A DNA stretch of 64,000 nt from JAVJUV01 sp047314965 (GCF_047314965.1 NZ_JBLBVK010000057.1:124001-188000); one strand, 5' to 3'; counted from the stretch's first letter, positions 26,087-35,864 are shown. Notes: generated by a model from the sequence alone, not told the origin. Translations and numbers: made by a program.

Positions 26087-26381
26087 ACGCGGACTGATCG
26101 CCCTGCCGCTGGTCCTGCTCGGCTGGATTGCCGTGATGGCGATTGTCATGCGGAATTCCGACGCCGCGCCGGGCGCGGTGGTGCCGTTTCCGACAGCGGC
26201 CCTGATGCAGGCTCTGCCGAAGGACACGTCCATCCTCGACATGAACCGCTTTGCGCTGACCCTGGCGAACCGTCCCGGACTGGCAGAAGATTTGTATCGT
26301 GCCGGTGCCTTGCTGGTGCTTCCGGCCGGACTGACCGGCTGCCTGCCTCTCACCGAGGCGCAAAGGCGGCAAATGCAATAG
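26070..26381 (+). CDS. Small membrane-anchored protein of unknown function
   Basis: A 103-residue protein with an N-terminal hydrophobic segment (about residues 9-27) and a second apolar stretch near residues 80-92. It overlaps the preceding gene by 17 bp, which suggests coupled translation, and closes the four-gene cluster. No family is recognisable. With its neighbours it might form a membrane complex around the FAD oxidase; this is inference. Confidence 0.72.
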   Translation: MSTIIKRGLIALPLVLLGWIAVMAIVMRNSDAAPGAVVPFPTAALMQALPKDTSILDMNRFALTLANRPGLAEDLYRAGALLVLPAGLTGCLPLTEAQRRQMQ

Positions 26382-26455
26382 ATCCGCGCGCCGCCCCTTG
26401 GTCTTTCGAGATCCGTTCGCATATAAGGCCGGACAACACGCACTTGGGGACTAGA

Positions 26456-27376
26456 ATGATTGAACTCAATCCGAATGGAGCCGTCGAAGCACCTGCGGGT
26501 GACCTGATCAAGGACGTCTCCGACGCCACTTTCATGGCGCATGTGGTCGAGGCCAGCCAGACCGTTCCGATCATCGTAGATTTCTGGGCGCCCTGGTGCG
26601 GCCCGTGCCGCCAGTTGACGCCGGCTCTGGAAAGCGCGGTGCGCGATGCCCGCGGCAAGGTCAAGCTGGTCAAGGTGAATGTCGACGAGAACCAGGCAAT
26701 AGCCGCGCAACTGCGGGTGCAGTCGATCCCGACGGTCTATGCCTTCTGGCAGGGCCAGCCCGTCGATGGCTTCCAGGGCGCAGTCCCAGGATCGGAATTG
26801 AAGGCTTTCATCGACAGGTTGATCGCTGCGGCGGGAGGCGAAGCCGACGGCGGACTGTCCGAGGCTCTCGAAGCGGCGGAGTCCATGCTGGACGAAGGGT
26901 CGTTTGCCGATGCGGCGCAGGTATTTGCCGCCGTTTTGCAGGAAGATCCGAAGAACGCTGCAGCCTATGGCGGGCTGGCTCGGAGTTATCTGGCTTTGGA
27001 CGATATCGAGAAAGCGGTCCAAGTTCTCGGTACGGTGCCTGCAGAGGTGGCGTCCGCACCCGAAATAGAAGCCGTTCGTGCGCAGATCGAACTGGCACGG
27101 CAGGCGCAGAACGCCGGTCCGGTCGCGGAACTGCGCGCCAAGGTGGAAGCCAACCCTGATGACCACCAGGCGCGACTGGATCTGGCACAGGCCCTATACG
27201 CTTCCGGGGATGCCGCTTCCGCTGTGAATGAGCTCCTGGAGAGTTTCCGCCGTGACCGCGAATGGAACGACGGGGCTGCGAAGGCGCAACTCTTCACCAT
27301 TTTCGAAGCCCTGAAACCGAATGATCCAGTGGCGCTCAATGGACGGCGAAAGCTGTCTTCCATGATATTTGCCTGA
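26456..27376 (+). CDS. cnoX: Co-chaperone-type thioredoxin (CnoX/YbbN-like)
   Basis: A 306-residue protein: a thioredoxin domain (about residues 17-128) with the intact active site WCGPC (C48, C51), followed by tetratricopeptide-like helices (about 140-290). This layout is that of CnoX, which protects proteins from aggregation and overoxidation and passes clients to chaperones. Unlike E. coli CnoX, both active-site cysteines remain, so oxidoreductase activity is likely. The neighbouring Lon-substrate-binding-domain gene fits a protein-quality theme. It starts at ATG 26456; the in-frame ATG 26444 is an alternative. Confidence 0.9.
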   Translation: MIELNPNGAVEAPAGDLIKDVSDATFMAHVVEASQTVPIIVDFWAPWCGPCRQLTPALESAVRDARGKVKLVKVNVDENQAIAAQLRVQSIPTVYAFWQGQPVDGFQGAVPGSELKAFIDRLIAAAGGEADGGLSEALEAAESMLDEGSFADAAQVFAAVLQEDPKNAAAYGGLARSYLALDDIEKAVQVLGTVPAEVASAPEIEAVRAQIELARQAQNAGPVAELRAKVEANPDDHQARLDLAQALYASGDAASAVNELLESFRRDREWNDGAAKAQLFTIFEALKPNDPVALNGRRKLSSMIFA

Positions 27377-27403
27377 GTGGCAGGATCGGACTAGGTATCT
27401 AGC

Positions 27404-28045
27404 ATGCTGACCCGGTCCGATCTGCCCGATACCTTGCCCGTTTTCCCTCTTCCGGGAGCGCTCCTCTTGCCGCGCTCACGTCTTCCGCTCCATATTTTCG
27501 AGCCGCGCTATCTCGCGATGCTGGACGATGCACTGAAGACCCAGGCTAGGCTGATCGGAATGGTTCAGCCTCAAGGGGCCAAGATGGACGCGAAGGCGCT
27601 GCACGCGATAGGCTGCGCCGGCCGCATCACCTCCTTCTCGGAAACCGAAGATGGCCGCTATATGGTTACCCTGAGCGGGATATCCCGTTTCCGGGTTCTG
27701 AAGGAACTCGACGGGTTCACGCCGTATCGGCGCTGTGAAGTCTCGTGGGCCGGTTTTGACCGGGATCTCGGGCCGGCGGAAGTCGACAAGCGCTTCGACA
27801 GAGAGCGCTTCTTCGATCTCTTGGGGCGCTACTTCGATGCCGAGGAGCTGCAGACAGATTGGGCCTCGCTGAAAGAGGCGGAAGACGAGTTGCTGATCAA
27901 CTCCCTTTCGATGCTCTGCCCGTTCGAGCCGGAAGACAAACAGGCGTTGCTCGAGGCCCCGTCCTTGGAAACAAGGCGCGAAACCCTGGTGACCTTGATC
28001 GAGTTTTCCATGCGCGGCGGCGGACCGGACGAGATATTGCAATGA
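27404..28045 (+). CDS. LON peptidase substrate-binding domain protein
   Basis: A 213-residue stand-alone Lon N-terminal domain, recognised by PVFPLPGALLLPRSRLPLHIFEPRY at its start and the later CAGRITSFSETEDGRY segment. It lacks the AAA and protease domains, so it is an adaptor or cereblon-like substrate-binding protein rather than a protease. It follows the CnoX-like gene by 27 bp and overlaps the Trm112-like gene by 4 bp (ATGA), so the three form an operon that is widely kept in Rhodobacterales. Confidence 0.92.
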   Translation: MLTRSDLPDTLPVFPLPGALLLPRSRLPLHIFEPRYLAMLDDALKTQARLIGMVQPQGAKMDAKALHAIGCAGRITSFSETEDGRYMVTLSGISRFRVLKELDGFTPYRRCEVSWAGFDRDLGPAEVDKRFDRERFFDLLGRYFDAEELQTDWASLKEAEDELLINSLSMLCPFEPEDKQALLEAPSLETRRETLVTLIEFSMRGGGPDEILQ

Positions 28046-28221
28046 GCGAGCAGAGTTTCGACAGGCGTATGCTTGAGGCCCTTGTCTGTCCGGAGACACG
28101 GGCTCAGCTGACATATGACGCCGAGCGTCAGGAACTGGTCTCCAAGGCGGCGCATCTCGCCTATCCGATCCGGAATGGCATCCCGATCATGCTTGTCGAG
28201 GAAGCACGCAAGCTGGAGTGA
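28042..28221 (+). CDS. Trm112 family protein (UPF0434/YcaR-like)
   Basis: A 59-residue protein of the Trm112/YcaR family: DRRMLEALVCPETRAQLTYD near the start and LAYPIRNGIPIMLVEEAR at the end. Bacterial members often keep only one cysteine, as here, so zinc binding is doubtful. Trm112 partners methyltransferases in archaea and eukaryotes; the bacterial role is poorly defined. The ATG overlaps the preceding stop. Confidence 0.9.
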   Translation: MSEQSFDRRMLEALVCPETRAQLTYDAERQELVSKAAHLAYPIRNGIPIMLVEEARKLE

Positions 28222-28239
28222 TCCGCTTGCAAACGGCCG

Positions 28240-29463
28240 TCAGAGTTGCTTGCCCTGAGCGAGCCTTGGCAAGTCGCCGGTCAGACCCGCAGCTTCCCGT
28301 ATGAACCCTCGGCGCAGTCCCGGCATGGCATTGGTCAGGCCAAGTCCAAGATCCCGCACCATTCGAAGAACTGAATTGTCGTTCGAGAACAGTCGGTTGA
28401 AGGTGTCAGTGGCCAAGGCAAGGGTCGCGGTGTCGAACCGTCTCCATTGCTGGTATCTGGTCAGTACGTCAATTCGTCCAAAGTCTTCGCCTCGGCGCCT
28501 GGCATCCACCAGAACCTCTGCGAGGGCGGCCACGTCTTTCAGTCCCGCATTCAATCCTTGCCCGGCGATCGGATGCACCGCATGCGCCGCATCTCCCAGC
28601 AGCGCGACGCGCTCGCCGACGAAGCGCTGAGCGATGGACAATTCCAGCGGATAGGTGAACCGCTTTCCCGCCAGAGAAATTTCTCCCAGGAAGTCTCCGA
28701 ACCGAGGCCGCAATTCTTCGAGATAGCCAAGATCATCCAGAGCTTGGATACGCGCAGCTTCGGCATCGGTTTCCGTCCAGACAATCGAGGAGCGATTGCC
28801 GGGCAAGGGCAGAATGGCAAGCGGACCGGGAGGCATGAAGAATTGATGGGCCGTCCCGTCATGCGGCTTCTCGTGCGCGATGGCGCAAACCAGCGACGTC
28901 TGTCCATACCGCCACCCCGTGCGCCGGATACCGGCGCGGCTGGCGACAGAGCTTGTCTTGCCATCGCATCCGACCAGAAGGCGGCTTCGTAGGAGCCGGC
29001 CGTCGCTTAGCGTGACGGTCACACCATTCGCATCGGGCGTCTGATCGATGAGACGTGTCGTCTCGATCTGCTTGACACCGGTCTTGTCCAGCGCAGACAG
29101 CAGCGCAGGCCGCAGCAGCCGGTCCTCGATCATGAAACCCATGGGGCCTTCTTCGATCTCGGTATGGTCGAAATGGAGCAGGAACGGCGAGGGTCCTTCC
29201 CCCGCGCGCCCATCTGTTACCACGATATCGAGGATCGGTTGTGCCTGTTCTGCGACGTTGCTCCAGACGCCAAGCGTCTTCAAGACGCGTTGGGAGCCGA
29301 TCGACAATGCGTATCCGCGGCCGTCGAAATCGCTGGAGCCGCGGGACTCCTTCGGCAGCGGGTCGACGAGCGTCACATCGAGGCCGGCAGAGGCCAAGGC
29401 GATGCCCAGCGTCGTACCGTTCAGTCCGCCGCCGGCGATCACGATATCGGTGTCGAAATTCAT
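28240..29463 (-). CDS. UbiH/UbiF/COQ6-family FAD monooxygenase
   Basis: A 407-residue flavin monooxygenase of ubiquinone biosynthesis type. It has the N-terminal FAD fold (DIVIAGGGLNGTTLGIAL), an internal DG motif (LVGCDGKTSSVAS) and the UbiH-family signature GDAAHAVHPIAGQGLNAGL. It should hydroxylate the ubiquinone ring; which carbon (UbiH, UbiL or UbiM role) cannot be told from this sequence. ATG 29463 starts the FAD fold cleanly. It diverges from the amidase gene across 79 bp. Confidence 0.92.
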   Translation of the reverse strand: MNFDTDIVIAGGGLNGTTLGIALASAGLDVTLVDPLPKESRGSSDFDGRGYALSIGSQRVLKTLGVWSNVAEQAQPILDIVVTDGRAGEGPSPFLLHFDHTEIEEGPMGFMIEDRLLRPALLSALDKTGVKQIETTRLIDQTPDANGVTVTLSDGRLLRSRLLVGCDGKTSSVASRAGIRRTGWRYGQTSLVCAIAHEKPHDGTAHQFFMPPGPLAILPLPGNRSSIVWTETDAEAARIQALDDLGYLEELRPRFGDFLGEISLAGKRFTYPLELSIAQRFVGERVALLGDAAHAVHPIAGQGLNAGLKDVAALAEVLVDARRRGEDFGRIDVLTRYQQWRRFDTATLALATDTFNRLFSNDNSVLRMVRDLGLGLTNAMPGLRRGFIREAAGLTGDLPRLAQGKQL

Positions 29464-29542
29464 GAGGCGTAGTATGGGCACACCCGGCCCATTGTCCATG
29501 CGCCGCACTGCCGCTACCGTCGCCGGAACGGAGGGAACTTGG

Positions 29543-30865
29543 ATGGAAGACTGGCTGACGGAAAGCGCCGCGGAACTGGGTCGCGGGATAGAGGCGGGGC
29601 GTATCGATCCGGTCGATCTGACCGAGAGATACCTTGCGGCAATCGAGAACCATCCATACCGCGACCGGATCTATGCAAGACTGACCGGGGACAGGGCGCG
29701 CGCCGAAGCGAAGGCGGCTTCGGAACGGGCTAGGGCGGGCCTGCGGCGGTCGCCTCTCGACGGGGTGCCGATCTCTTGGAAGGACCTCTTCGATACGGCC
29801 GGCGTTGCGACCGAGGCCGGAACCGCGTTGCTGAAGGGGCGTGTTCCGGATCGCGATGCCCGGGTGTTGGCAAACGCCACCAGTGCTGGCCTTGTGTGTC
29901 TGGGCAAGACGCACATGACCGAACTCGCCTTCTCCGGTCTTGGTCTCAATCCGGTGACGGCCTCGCCGCCCTGCGTCAACGATCATCAAGCTGTGTCCGG
30001 GGGCTCGTCGTCCGGCGCAGCCACGTCGGTTGCCTTCGGGCTTGCTGCGGCGGGGATCGGCTCGGACACCGGGGGATCGGTGCGCGTGCCTTCGGTGTGG
30101 AACGATCTGGTCGGCTTGAAGACCAGGTCGGGGCGTCTGTCCCTCGAGGGCGTCGTGCCGCTTTGCGCCCGGTTCGATACGGTCGGCCCGCTGTGCCGTT
30201 CGGTCGAAGACGCGGCGTTACTTCTTGCCGCGATGGAGAATGGCCGACCCGCCGATCTGCAGGGGAGTTCGCTGAAGGGTCTGCGTCTGGCCGTACTCAG
30301 GACTTCGGCATTTGAGAATTTGAGGGATGCGCCAAGGGCAGGTTTCGAAAGCGCGGTCGAACGGCTTCAGTCGGCGGGAGCGGTCATTCAAGATATTGAT
30401 ATAAAATGTGTTTCCAGGGGAATGGCCCTGGCAGGGCAGGTATTTCCACCCGAAGCCTATGGCACATGGATGCACATGATCGAGGCGAACCCCGATGTCA
30501 TGTTCGGCCCTGTCCGCGAGCGGTTCAGGGCGGGCGCGAATGTTTCGGGTCCGGATTTCGTTGCCGCGTGGCAAGCTTTGGACCGGTATCGTGCCGAATA
30601 CGCCGATGCGACGGCCGGATTCGATGCCGTCATCCTGCCGACCTGTCCGATCACTCCGCCCACGATCGCGGATGTCACGGCGGATCACGCCTACTTCGCC
30701 GCCGAGAATCTGCTGGCTTTGCAGAACACCCGGATTGGCAATCTCATGGGGCTTGCCGGCGTGACGCTACCGACGGGTGTTCCTTCTTGCGGCATCCTGT
30801 TCCAGGGCCCCGAGGAAGAGCGGCTTTTGCGGATCGGCAAGGCGGCGGAACAGGCGCTGTCCTAA
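29543..30865 (+). CDS. Amidase (amidase signature family)
   Basis: A 440-residue amidase-signature enzyme with the Ser-cisSer-Lys triad: lysine in GVPISWKDLFD, and the serines in SGGSSSGAA and GSDTGGSVRVPS. The length fits stand-alone amidases rather than GatA. It hydrolyses an amide of unknown identity. ATG 29543 follows GGAGGGA; the frame is open much further upstream but only antisense to the UbiH-family gene. A class I aminotransferase follows by 116 bp on the same strand. Confidence 0.9.
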   Translation: MEDWLTESAAELGRGIEAGRIDPVDLTERYLAAIENHPYRDRIYARLTGDRARAEAKAASERARAGLRRSPLDGVPISWKDLFDTAGVATEAGTALLKGRVPDRDARVLANATSAGLVCLGKTHMTELAFSGLGLNPVTASPPCVNDHQAVSGGSSSGAATSVAFGLAAAGIGSDTGGSVRVPSVWNDLVGLKTRSGRLSLEGVVPLCARFDTVGPLCRSVEDAALLLAAMENGRPADLQGSSLKGLRLAVLRTSAFENLRDAPRAGFESAVERLQSAGAVIQDIDIKCVSRGMALAGQVFPPEAYGTWMHMIEANPDVMFGPVRERFRAGANVSGPDFVAAWQALDRYRAEYADATAGFDAVILPTCPITPPTIADVTADHAYFAAENLLALQNTRIGNLMGLAGVTLPTGVPSCGILFQGPEEERLLRIGKAAEQALS

Positions 30866-30981
30866 AAGCCACATCTGCTTCGTGGGGCTGAAAAAATTGG
30901 CCGCAGGGCATGGACCCGGGCAGGATTTGCAGGCTATCTTTTGTCGAAACGGGGCGTGATGACCCCGACATTGAGGCAGAG

Positions 30982-32163
30982 ATGGTATTTCCCGAGCGGT
31001 TTTCGAGCCTAACGGAACACGTGTGGCCGCGCCTGCGCGGTCTTCTTGACCCCCATCCCGGGGGCGGAGACGTGCTGAATCTCACCATTGGCGAACCCCG
31101 TCACGCCTGGCCTTCGTTTGTCTCCCATCTGGTTGCGGCGAACGATGCTGCTTTCGGGAAGTATCCGCCGAACGAGGGAACGCCGGAACTGCTGCAGGCT
31201 ATCGCCGGTTGGGTCAAGCGCCGCTATCGCGTCACTCTGGCTGCCGATCGCCAGGTCATGGCGCTGAACGGCACGCGCGAGGGTCTTTACAACGCGGCCA
31301 TGGCCCTGTGCCCGGAGACAAAGAACGGGCGAAAGCCGATCGTCCTGGTGCCCAATCCCTTCTATCCGGTCTATGCGGTCGCCGCGCTGTCGGTAGGGGC
31401 CGATGTGGTCTACATGCCCGCCACCCGGGAAACCGGTTTCCTGCCGGACTTTTCGGCCCTCGACTCCGAGACATTGGAGCGGACCGCGATTGCCTATGTC
31501 TGCTCACCATCGAATCCGCAGGGCGCGATCGCCAGCCGGGACTATTGGCGCGACCTGATGGCACTGGCAGAGAAACACGATTTCCTGATCTTCGCCGATG
31601 AGTGCTATTCCGAAGTTTACCGGGATACGCCTCCGGTGGGCGCGCTTGAGGCAGCTTCGGAGTTTGGGGCACATCCGGAACGCGTTCTGGTTTTCCACTC
31701 CCTTTCCAAGCGGTCGAACCTTCCCGGTCTGCGTTCCGGCTTCGTTGCAGGCGGTCCAGCAAGCATCGGGCAAATCAAACAGCTTCGCGCCTATGCCGGT
31801 GCTCCGCTGCCCTTGCCGCTGATGCGGGCGGCCGAGGCCGTGTGGGCGGACGAAAAGCATGTCGAGGAAAGCCGAGCCCGATACGTCGCCAAATACGACA
31901 TCGCAGACCGGGTGTTCGAAGGCATCGACGGATGCAGCGCGCCGCAGGCGGGATTCTTTCTTTGGCTGCCCGTATCCGACGGAGAACAAGCGGCGCTGAA
32001 GCTTTGGACCGAGACGGGTATCCGGGTGCTGCCCGGAGGTTACCTGGCGCGGGAAGTGAACGGGGAAAACCCCGGCAACGGCTACATTCGCGTGGCGATG
32101 GTGGCCGAAGAGCAAGAAATGCAGAGCGGGCTGGAACGGCTTCGCGACTGCCTCTTCGAGTGA
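30982..32163 (+). CDS. Class I/II aminotransferase (DapC-like)
   Basis: A 393-residue fold-type I PLP aminotransferase. Visible landmarks are NLTIGEPRH near residue 35, the substrate-arm Tyr in NPFYPVY, the Asp/Tyr pair in FADECYSE and the PLP lysine in HSLSKRSNLPGLRSGF. The overall sequence is closest to the succinyldiaminopimelate aminotransferase (DapC) group, so a role in lysine/diaminopimelate synthesis is plausible but not proven. It starts at ATG 30982. It sits 15 bp upstream of ftsK. Confidence 0.88.
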   Translation: MVFPERFSSLTEHVWPRLRGLLDPHPGGGDVLNLTIGEPRHAWPSFVSHLVAANDAAFGKYPPNEGTPELLQAIAGWVKRRYRVTLAADRQVMALNGTREGLYNAAMALCPETKNGRKPIVLVPNPFYPVYAVAALSVGADVVYMPATRETGFLPDFSALDSETLERTAIAYVCSPSNPQGAIASRDYWRDLMALAEKHDFLIFADECYSEVYRDTPPVGALEAASEFGAHPERVLVFHSLSKRSNLPGLRSGFVAGGPASIGQIKQLRAYAGAPLPLPLMRAAEAVWADEKHVEESRARYVAKYDIADRVFEGIDGCSAPQAGFFLWLPVSDGEQAALKLWTETGIRVLPGGYLAREVNGENPGNGYIRVAMVAEEQEMQSGLERLRDCLFE

Positions 32164-32178
32164 GGGACGAGACAGGCA

Positions 32179-34920
32179 ATGGCGTATCAGGCAAGACACC
32201 GCGACCCACTTTTCGATAGTGACACCCAGGCGATCATCGAGCGCCGAGGCAAGGAGCTGTTCGGAATTGTCCTCCTTGGACTGGCGGTCCTGATGGCTCT
32301 GATGCTGGGCTCCTACTCGCCGGATGACCCGAACTGGATGTCGGCGACCGAAACTCCGGCAAAAAATCTCCTTGGTCCCCTCGGAGCGGCGATCGCTTCT
32401 CCCCTGTATGTCATCGCCGGTTACGGCGCATGGGCCATTGCTCTGGTCATGGCGGCGTGGGGTCTGCGGTTCGTGACGCATTTCGGAGAAGAACGCGCCC
32501 TTGGTCGGCTGATTTTCGCGCCAATCGGCATTGCACTGGTGTCGGTTTTTGCCTCGACGCATGTCCCTGGTCCGGACTGGAGCCATTCATTCGGTCTTGG
32601 CGGTCTGTTCGGCGATACCGTGCTTGGGGCCGTTCTGGGTATTCTTCCCGTTGCGCCGGGCCTGGGGCTTAAGGTTCTTTCACTTGCCCTGGCATTGGGT
32701 GCGGTTGCCATGGGTGCATTCGTGCTCGGCTTCAACCGCGATGAAATCTGGGCCTATCTCCGCTATCTGCTGGGCGGACTTATCCTGATCTATCACACGC
32801 TGATCACGCTTGCCGGGCGCGGTGCAGTGAGCAGTGTCCAAATGGCACGCAATGCGCGCGCTCGCGCCGCCGAGCGGCGCGAAGTGGAAGAAAGACTGCC
32901 GGAAGTGGAACCGGGTCGGGTGAACGAGGCCGTGCTGAGGGCTACTCGTTCTTTGCGGGATGCGTCGGCAACCGGCCAGAAGAACGGGTTGCTTCAGCTG
33001 ATGCCGTCTCTTCTGAAGCGGAAGACACCGGAAGTTGTCGAGGAGCACCACAATGATACCGATCGGATCAGCGCGCGGATCGCGGACGCCGTAAAGAGCC
33101 GTGTGCGGCGCCCCGAAGGACATGTTCGGGCGGAGCCTCCCGTCACCTCGGGAATCGGCGTGATCTCTCCCATCGAAGTTCTGGACGAGGAAGACGAACT
33201 GGCTGAACTGCGTGCGTTGGACGAACAGTTCGTGATGCCCGAGCCCGAGCTGGTGCGCGCAAGGCAGCCGCAGGCCGAAGGTTTTCACTCCAGCCGGATT
33301 GCCACACCAGAGCCGAAAGCCGTGGTGCAGCACAGCACCCGCAAGGCCGCGCCGTCGAAGCGCGCACGCGCCGAAGCGCAGCCCTCGCTGTTCGACGAGA
33401 GATCGCAATTCGAAATCCCGGCTCTTTCTCTCTTGGCGGATCCTGGTAGCATCGAACGTCATCACCTCTCCGACGAGGCGCTGGAAGAGAATGCCCGGAT
33501 GCTGGAAAGCGTTCTCGATGACTATGGCGTCAAGGGAGAGATCGTCAGCGTTCGTCCCGGCCCGGTCGTCACGATGTACGAACTGGAGCCTGCCCCTGGC
33601 CTGAAGGCAAGCCGGGTGATCGGCCTCGCCGACGATATCGCGCGGTCGATGTCGGCACTGTCTGCACGTGTTTCGACCGTCCCGGGGCGCTCTGTGATCG
33701 GTATCGAACTGCCCAACGAAAACCGCGAGAAAGTGGTTCTGCGCGAAATTCTTTCGGCACGCGACTACGGCGATGGCAATCAGCGCCTGCCGCTGGCGCT
33801 TGGCAAGAACATCGGTGGTGATCCGGTGGTCGCAAACCTTGCCAAGATGCCTCACCTTCTCATCGCTGGTACGACGGGTTCGGGCAAGTCGGTGGCGATC
33901 AACACGATGATCCTGTCGCTTCTTTACAAGCTGACACCCGAGGAATGCCGGCTGATCATGATCGACCCGAAGATGCTGGAACTGTCCGTCTATGATGGCA
34001 TCCCGCATCTGCTCTCGCCGGTTGTGACGGATCCGAAGAAGGCGGTCGTGGCCCTGAAATGGGTCGTAGCCGAAATGGAAGAGCGGTATCGCAAGATGTC
34101 CAAGATGGGCGTTCGCAACATCGAGGGCTACAACGGCCGCGTTCGCGAAGCACTGAAGAAGGGCGAATTGTTCAGTCGCACGGTTCAGACCGGCTTTGAC
34201 GACGAGACGGGTGAACCTGTTTTCGAAACCGAGAGCTTCGAGCCGGAAATCCTGCCCTTCATCGTCGTCATCGTCGACGAAATGGCGGACCTCATGATGG
34301 TCGCGGGCAAGGAGATCGAAGCCTGCATTCAACGCCTCGCCCAGATGGCGCGTGCGTCGGGTATTCACCTGATCATGGCAACGCAGCGGCCCTCGGTCGA
34401 CGTGATCACCGGCACCATCAAGGCCAACTTCCCGACCCGCATCTCGTTCCAGGTGACCTCCAAGATCGACAGCCGAACGATCCTGGGCGAAATGGGCGCC
34501 GAACAGCTTCTGGGTCAGGGCGACATGCTCTATATGGCTGGCGGAGCGAAGATTACCCGTGTTCACGGGCCTTTCGTTTCCGACGAAGAGGTAGAGGAAG
34601 TCGTGAATCACCTCAAGAGTTTCGGATCGCCCGAATATGTCTCGGGTGTGATCGAAGGCCCCGATGACGACAGTGCCAGCGATATCGATGCAGTGCTTGG
34701 TCTGACGGGTGGCAACACGGATGGAGAAGACGCGCTTTACGATCAAGCCGTCGCCATCGTGATCAAGGATCGCAAGTGCTCCACTTCCTACATTCAGCGC
34801 AAGCTGGCCATTGGTTACAACAAGGCTGCGCGTCTGGTGGAACAGATGGAGGAGAACGGGCTTGTCAGCCCTGCGAACCATGTCGGGAAGCGCGAGATTC
34901 TGGTGCCGGAGCAGGCATAG
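32179..34920 (+). CDS. ftsK: DNA translocase FtsK
   Basis: A 913-residue FtsK/SpoIIIE translocase. The N-terminus has four hydrophobic segments within about residues 30-215 that anchor it at the septum. A low-complexity charged linker (about 220-410) follows. The motor domain has Walker A GTTGSGKS near residue 561, Walker B (IVVIVDEMADLMM) and GTTGS/ATQRPS landmarks. A C-terminal winged-helix gamma domain (about 850-910, TSYIQRKLAIGYNKAARL) reads KOPS sites and activates XerCD. XerC is also in this window, at 59.9 kb. Confidence 0.96.
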   Translation: MAYQARHRDPLFDSDTQAIIERRGKELFGIVLLGLAVLMALMLGSYSPDDPNWMSATETPAKNLLGPLGAAIASPLYVIAGYGAWAIALVMAAWGLRFVTHFGEERALGRLIFAPIGIALVSVFASTHVPGPDWSHSFGLGGLFGDTVLGAVLGILPVAPGLGLKVLSLALALGAVAMGAFVLGFNRDEIWAYLRYLLGGLILIYHTLITLAGRGAVSSVQMARNARARAAERREVEERLPEVEPGRVNEAVLRATRSLRDASATGQKNGLLQLMPSLLKRKTPEVVEEHHNDTDRISARIADAVKSRVRRPEGHVRAEPPVTSGIGVISPIEVLDEEDELAELRALDEQFVMPEPELVRARQPQAEGFHSSRIATPEPKAVVQHSTRKAAPSKRARAEAQPSLFDERSQFEIPALSLLADPGSIERHHLSDEALEENARMLESVLDDYGVKGEIVSVRPGPVVTMYELEPAPGLKASRVIGLADDIARSMSALSARVSTVPGRSVIGIELPNENREKVVLREILSARDYGDGNQRLPLALGKNIGGDPVVANLAKMPHLLIAGTTGSGKSVAINTMILSLLYKLTPEECRLIMIDPKMLELSVYDGIPHLLSPVVTDPKKAVVALKWVVAEMEERYRKMSKMGVRNIEGYNGRVREALKKGELFSRTVQTGFDDETGEPVFETESFEPEILPFIVVIVDEMADLMMVAGKEIEACIQRLAQMARASGIHLIMATQRPSVDVITGTIKANFPTRISFQVTSKIDSRTILGEMGAEQLLGQGDMLYMAGGAKITRVHGPFVSDEEVEEVVNHLKSFGSPEYVSGVIEGPDDDSASDIDAVLGLTGGNTDGEDALYDQAVAIVIKDRKCSTSYIQRKLAIGYNKAARLVEQMEENGLVSPANHVGKREILVPEQA

Positions 34921-34927
34921 AGCGAAC

Positions 34928-35827
34928 TTACCAGCCTAGCCAGGTTCCTCCGGTTCGGACGGGCCTGGCGCCAGTGCCCAGCTTGAACCGCGCAAGGCCA
35001 GGTGCGTTCACGGTGTCGATCAGCCCCAGATCGAGGGTGGCGACACCTTCTGCCGCCAACTGTTGAGCCGCCTTCCAAAGGAGCAGGTTGTGCGCCGAAA
35101 CTTTTCGGCCGTCCTCACTCGACCACCCGATGTGATAGGTCGCCGTGGTCCCGTGGCGCAGGAACAGCATGGCGGCCAGCCGTTCTGTGTTCCGGGAAGC
35201 TGCGATGGCAAGGGCTGACCGGGGGTCGCGCCGGAGCCAGGCTTTGGTAAAGGTATCAGGCATCGCACGGTATCCTTTCAGGCGCGGCTGTCTTGCATCG
35301 GCCTCGAGCAGCCAGCGCAGGTCTCGGATGCTGATATCGAGGCGCTCCAAAACGAGGTTTTGGGTCTCGGCTCGCACCAGCCGGTTTCGCCATTTGCCAT
35401 TCAGGTTTTTCCGCAAATCGGAATTCAGCGTCAGACAGGCCATCGTAGACGGTGTCATGACATCCGCGAAGCCTGCGCGCCGCAAGGCATCGGATGCCGC
35501 GACATCCGGTGTCATAAGCACAAGACCTTTGAGGCCTTTGCGCAGGGTTCGGAGAGCAGTCATTCTTTCGGTGACATCAGGATTGCCGATCCATACTGGC
35601 CCCCGGGTTATCAACGTAACGGGCCAACCAAGGCGCCGGTACACGCCCTGAGCCAAGGCGATGGTCCGGTCCTTCTCGCGAACTTCGATTCGTAACGCTT
35701 GCCCCCCGGCGGCGTCGACGGCGGCGCCGTAGTTCCAGCTTTGCTGCAGGGGAAGTTTGGCGGTCTCGGTCAGAGCCTGCCATCTTGCTTGGGTTGTGTC
35801 ATCGATCCGGAGCTTCACGGGCCTCAT
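34928..35827 (-). CDS. GNAT/FemAB-like acyltransferase
   Basis: A 299-residue soluble protein with a FemAB/GNAT double-domain look. An N-terminal aminoacyl-transferase-like stretch starts PLQQSWNYGAAVDAAGG, and the C-terminal acyltransferase core has AAMLFLRHGTTATYHIGW and NLLLWKAAQQLA. Such proteins transfer aminoacyl or acyl groups, for example to peptidoglycan or exopolysaccharide precursors. The substrate is unknown. It is convergent with ftsK, seven bases from its stop. Confidence 0.82.
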   Translation of the reverse strand: MRPVKLRIDDTTQARWQALTETAKLPLQQSWNYGAAVDAAGGQALRIEVREKDRTIALAQGVYRRLGWPVTLITRGPVWIGNPDVTERMTALRTLRKGLKGLVLMTPDVAASDALRRAGFADVMTPSTMACLTLNSDLRKNLNGKWRNRLVRAETQNLVLERLDISIRDLRWLLEADARQPRLKGYRAMPDTFTKAWLRRDPRSALAIAASRNTERLAAMLFLRHGTTATYHIGWSSEDGRKVSAHNLLLWKAAQQLAAEGVATLDLGLIDTVNAPGLARFKLGTGARPVRTGGTWLGW

Positions 35828-35864
35828 TAACCCCCCCTTTACCTAAGGCGAAGTTAATCCCGGT

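Noticed and set aside
32680..34881. Long leftward open frame (about 730 codons) across ftsK
   Set aside because: Antisense to FtsK's motor domain, with no ribosome site or recognisable motif; the FtsK motifs fix the coding strand.
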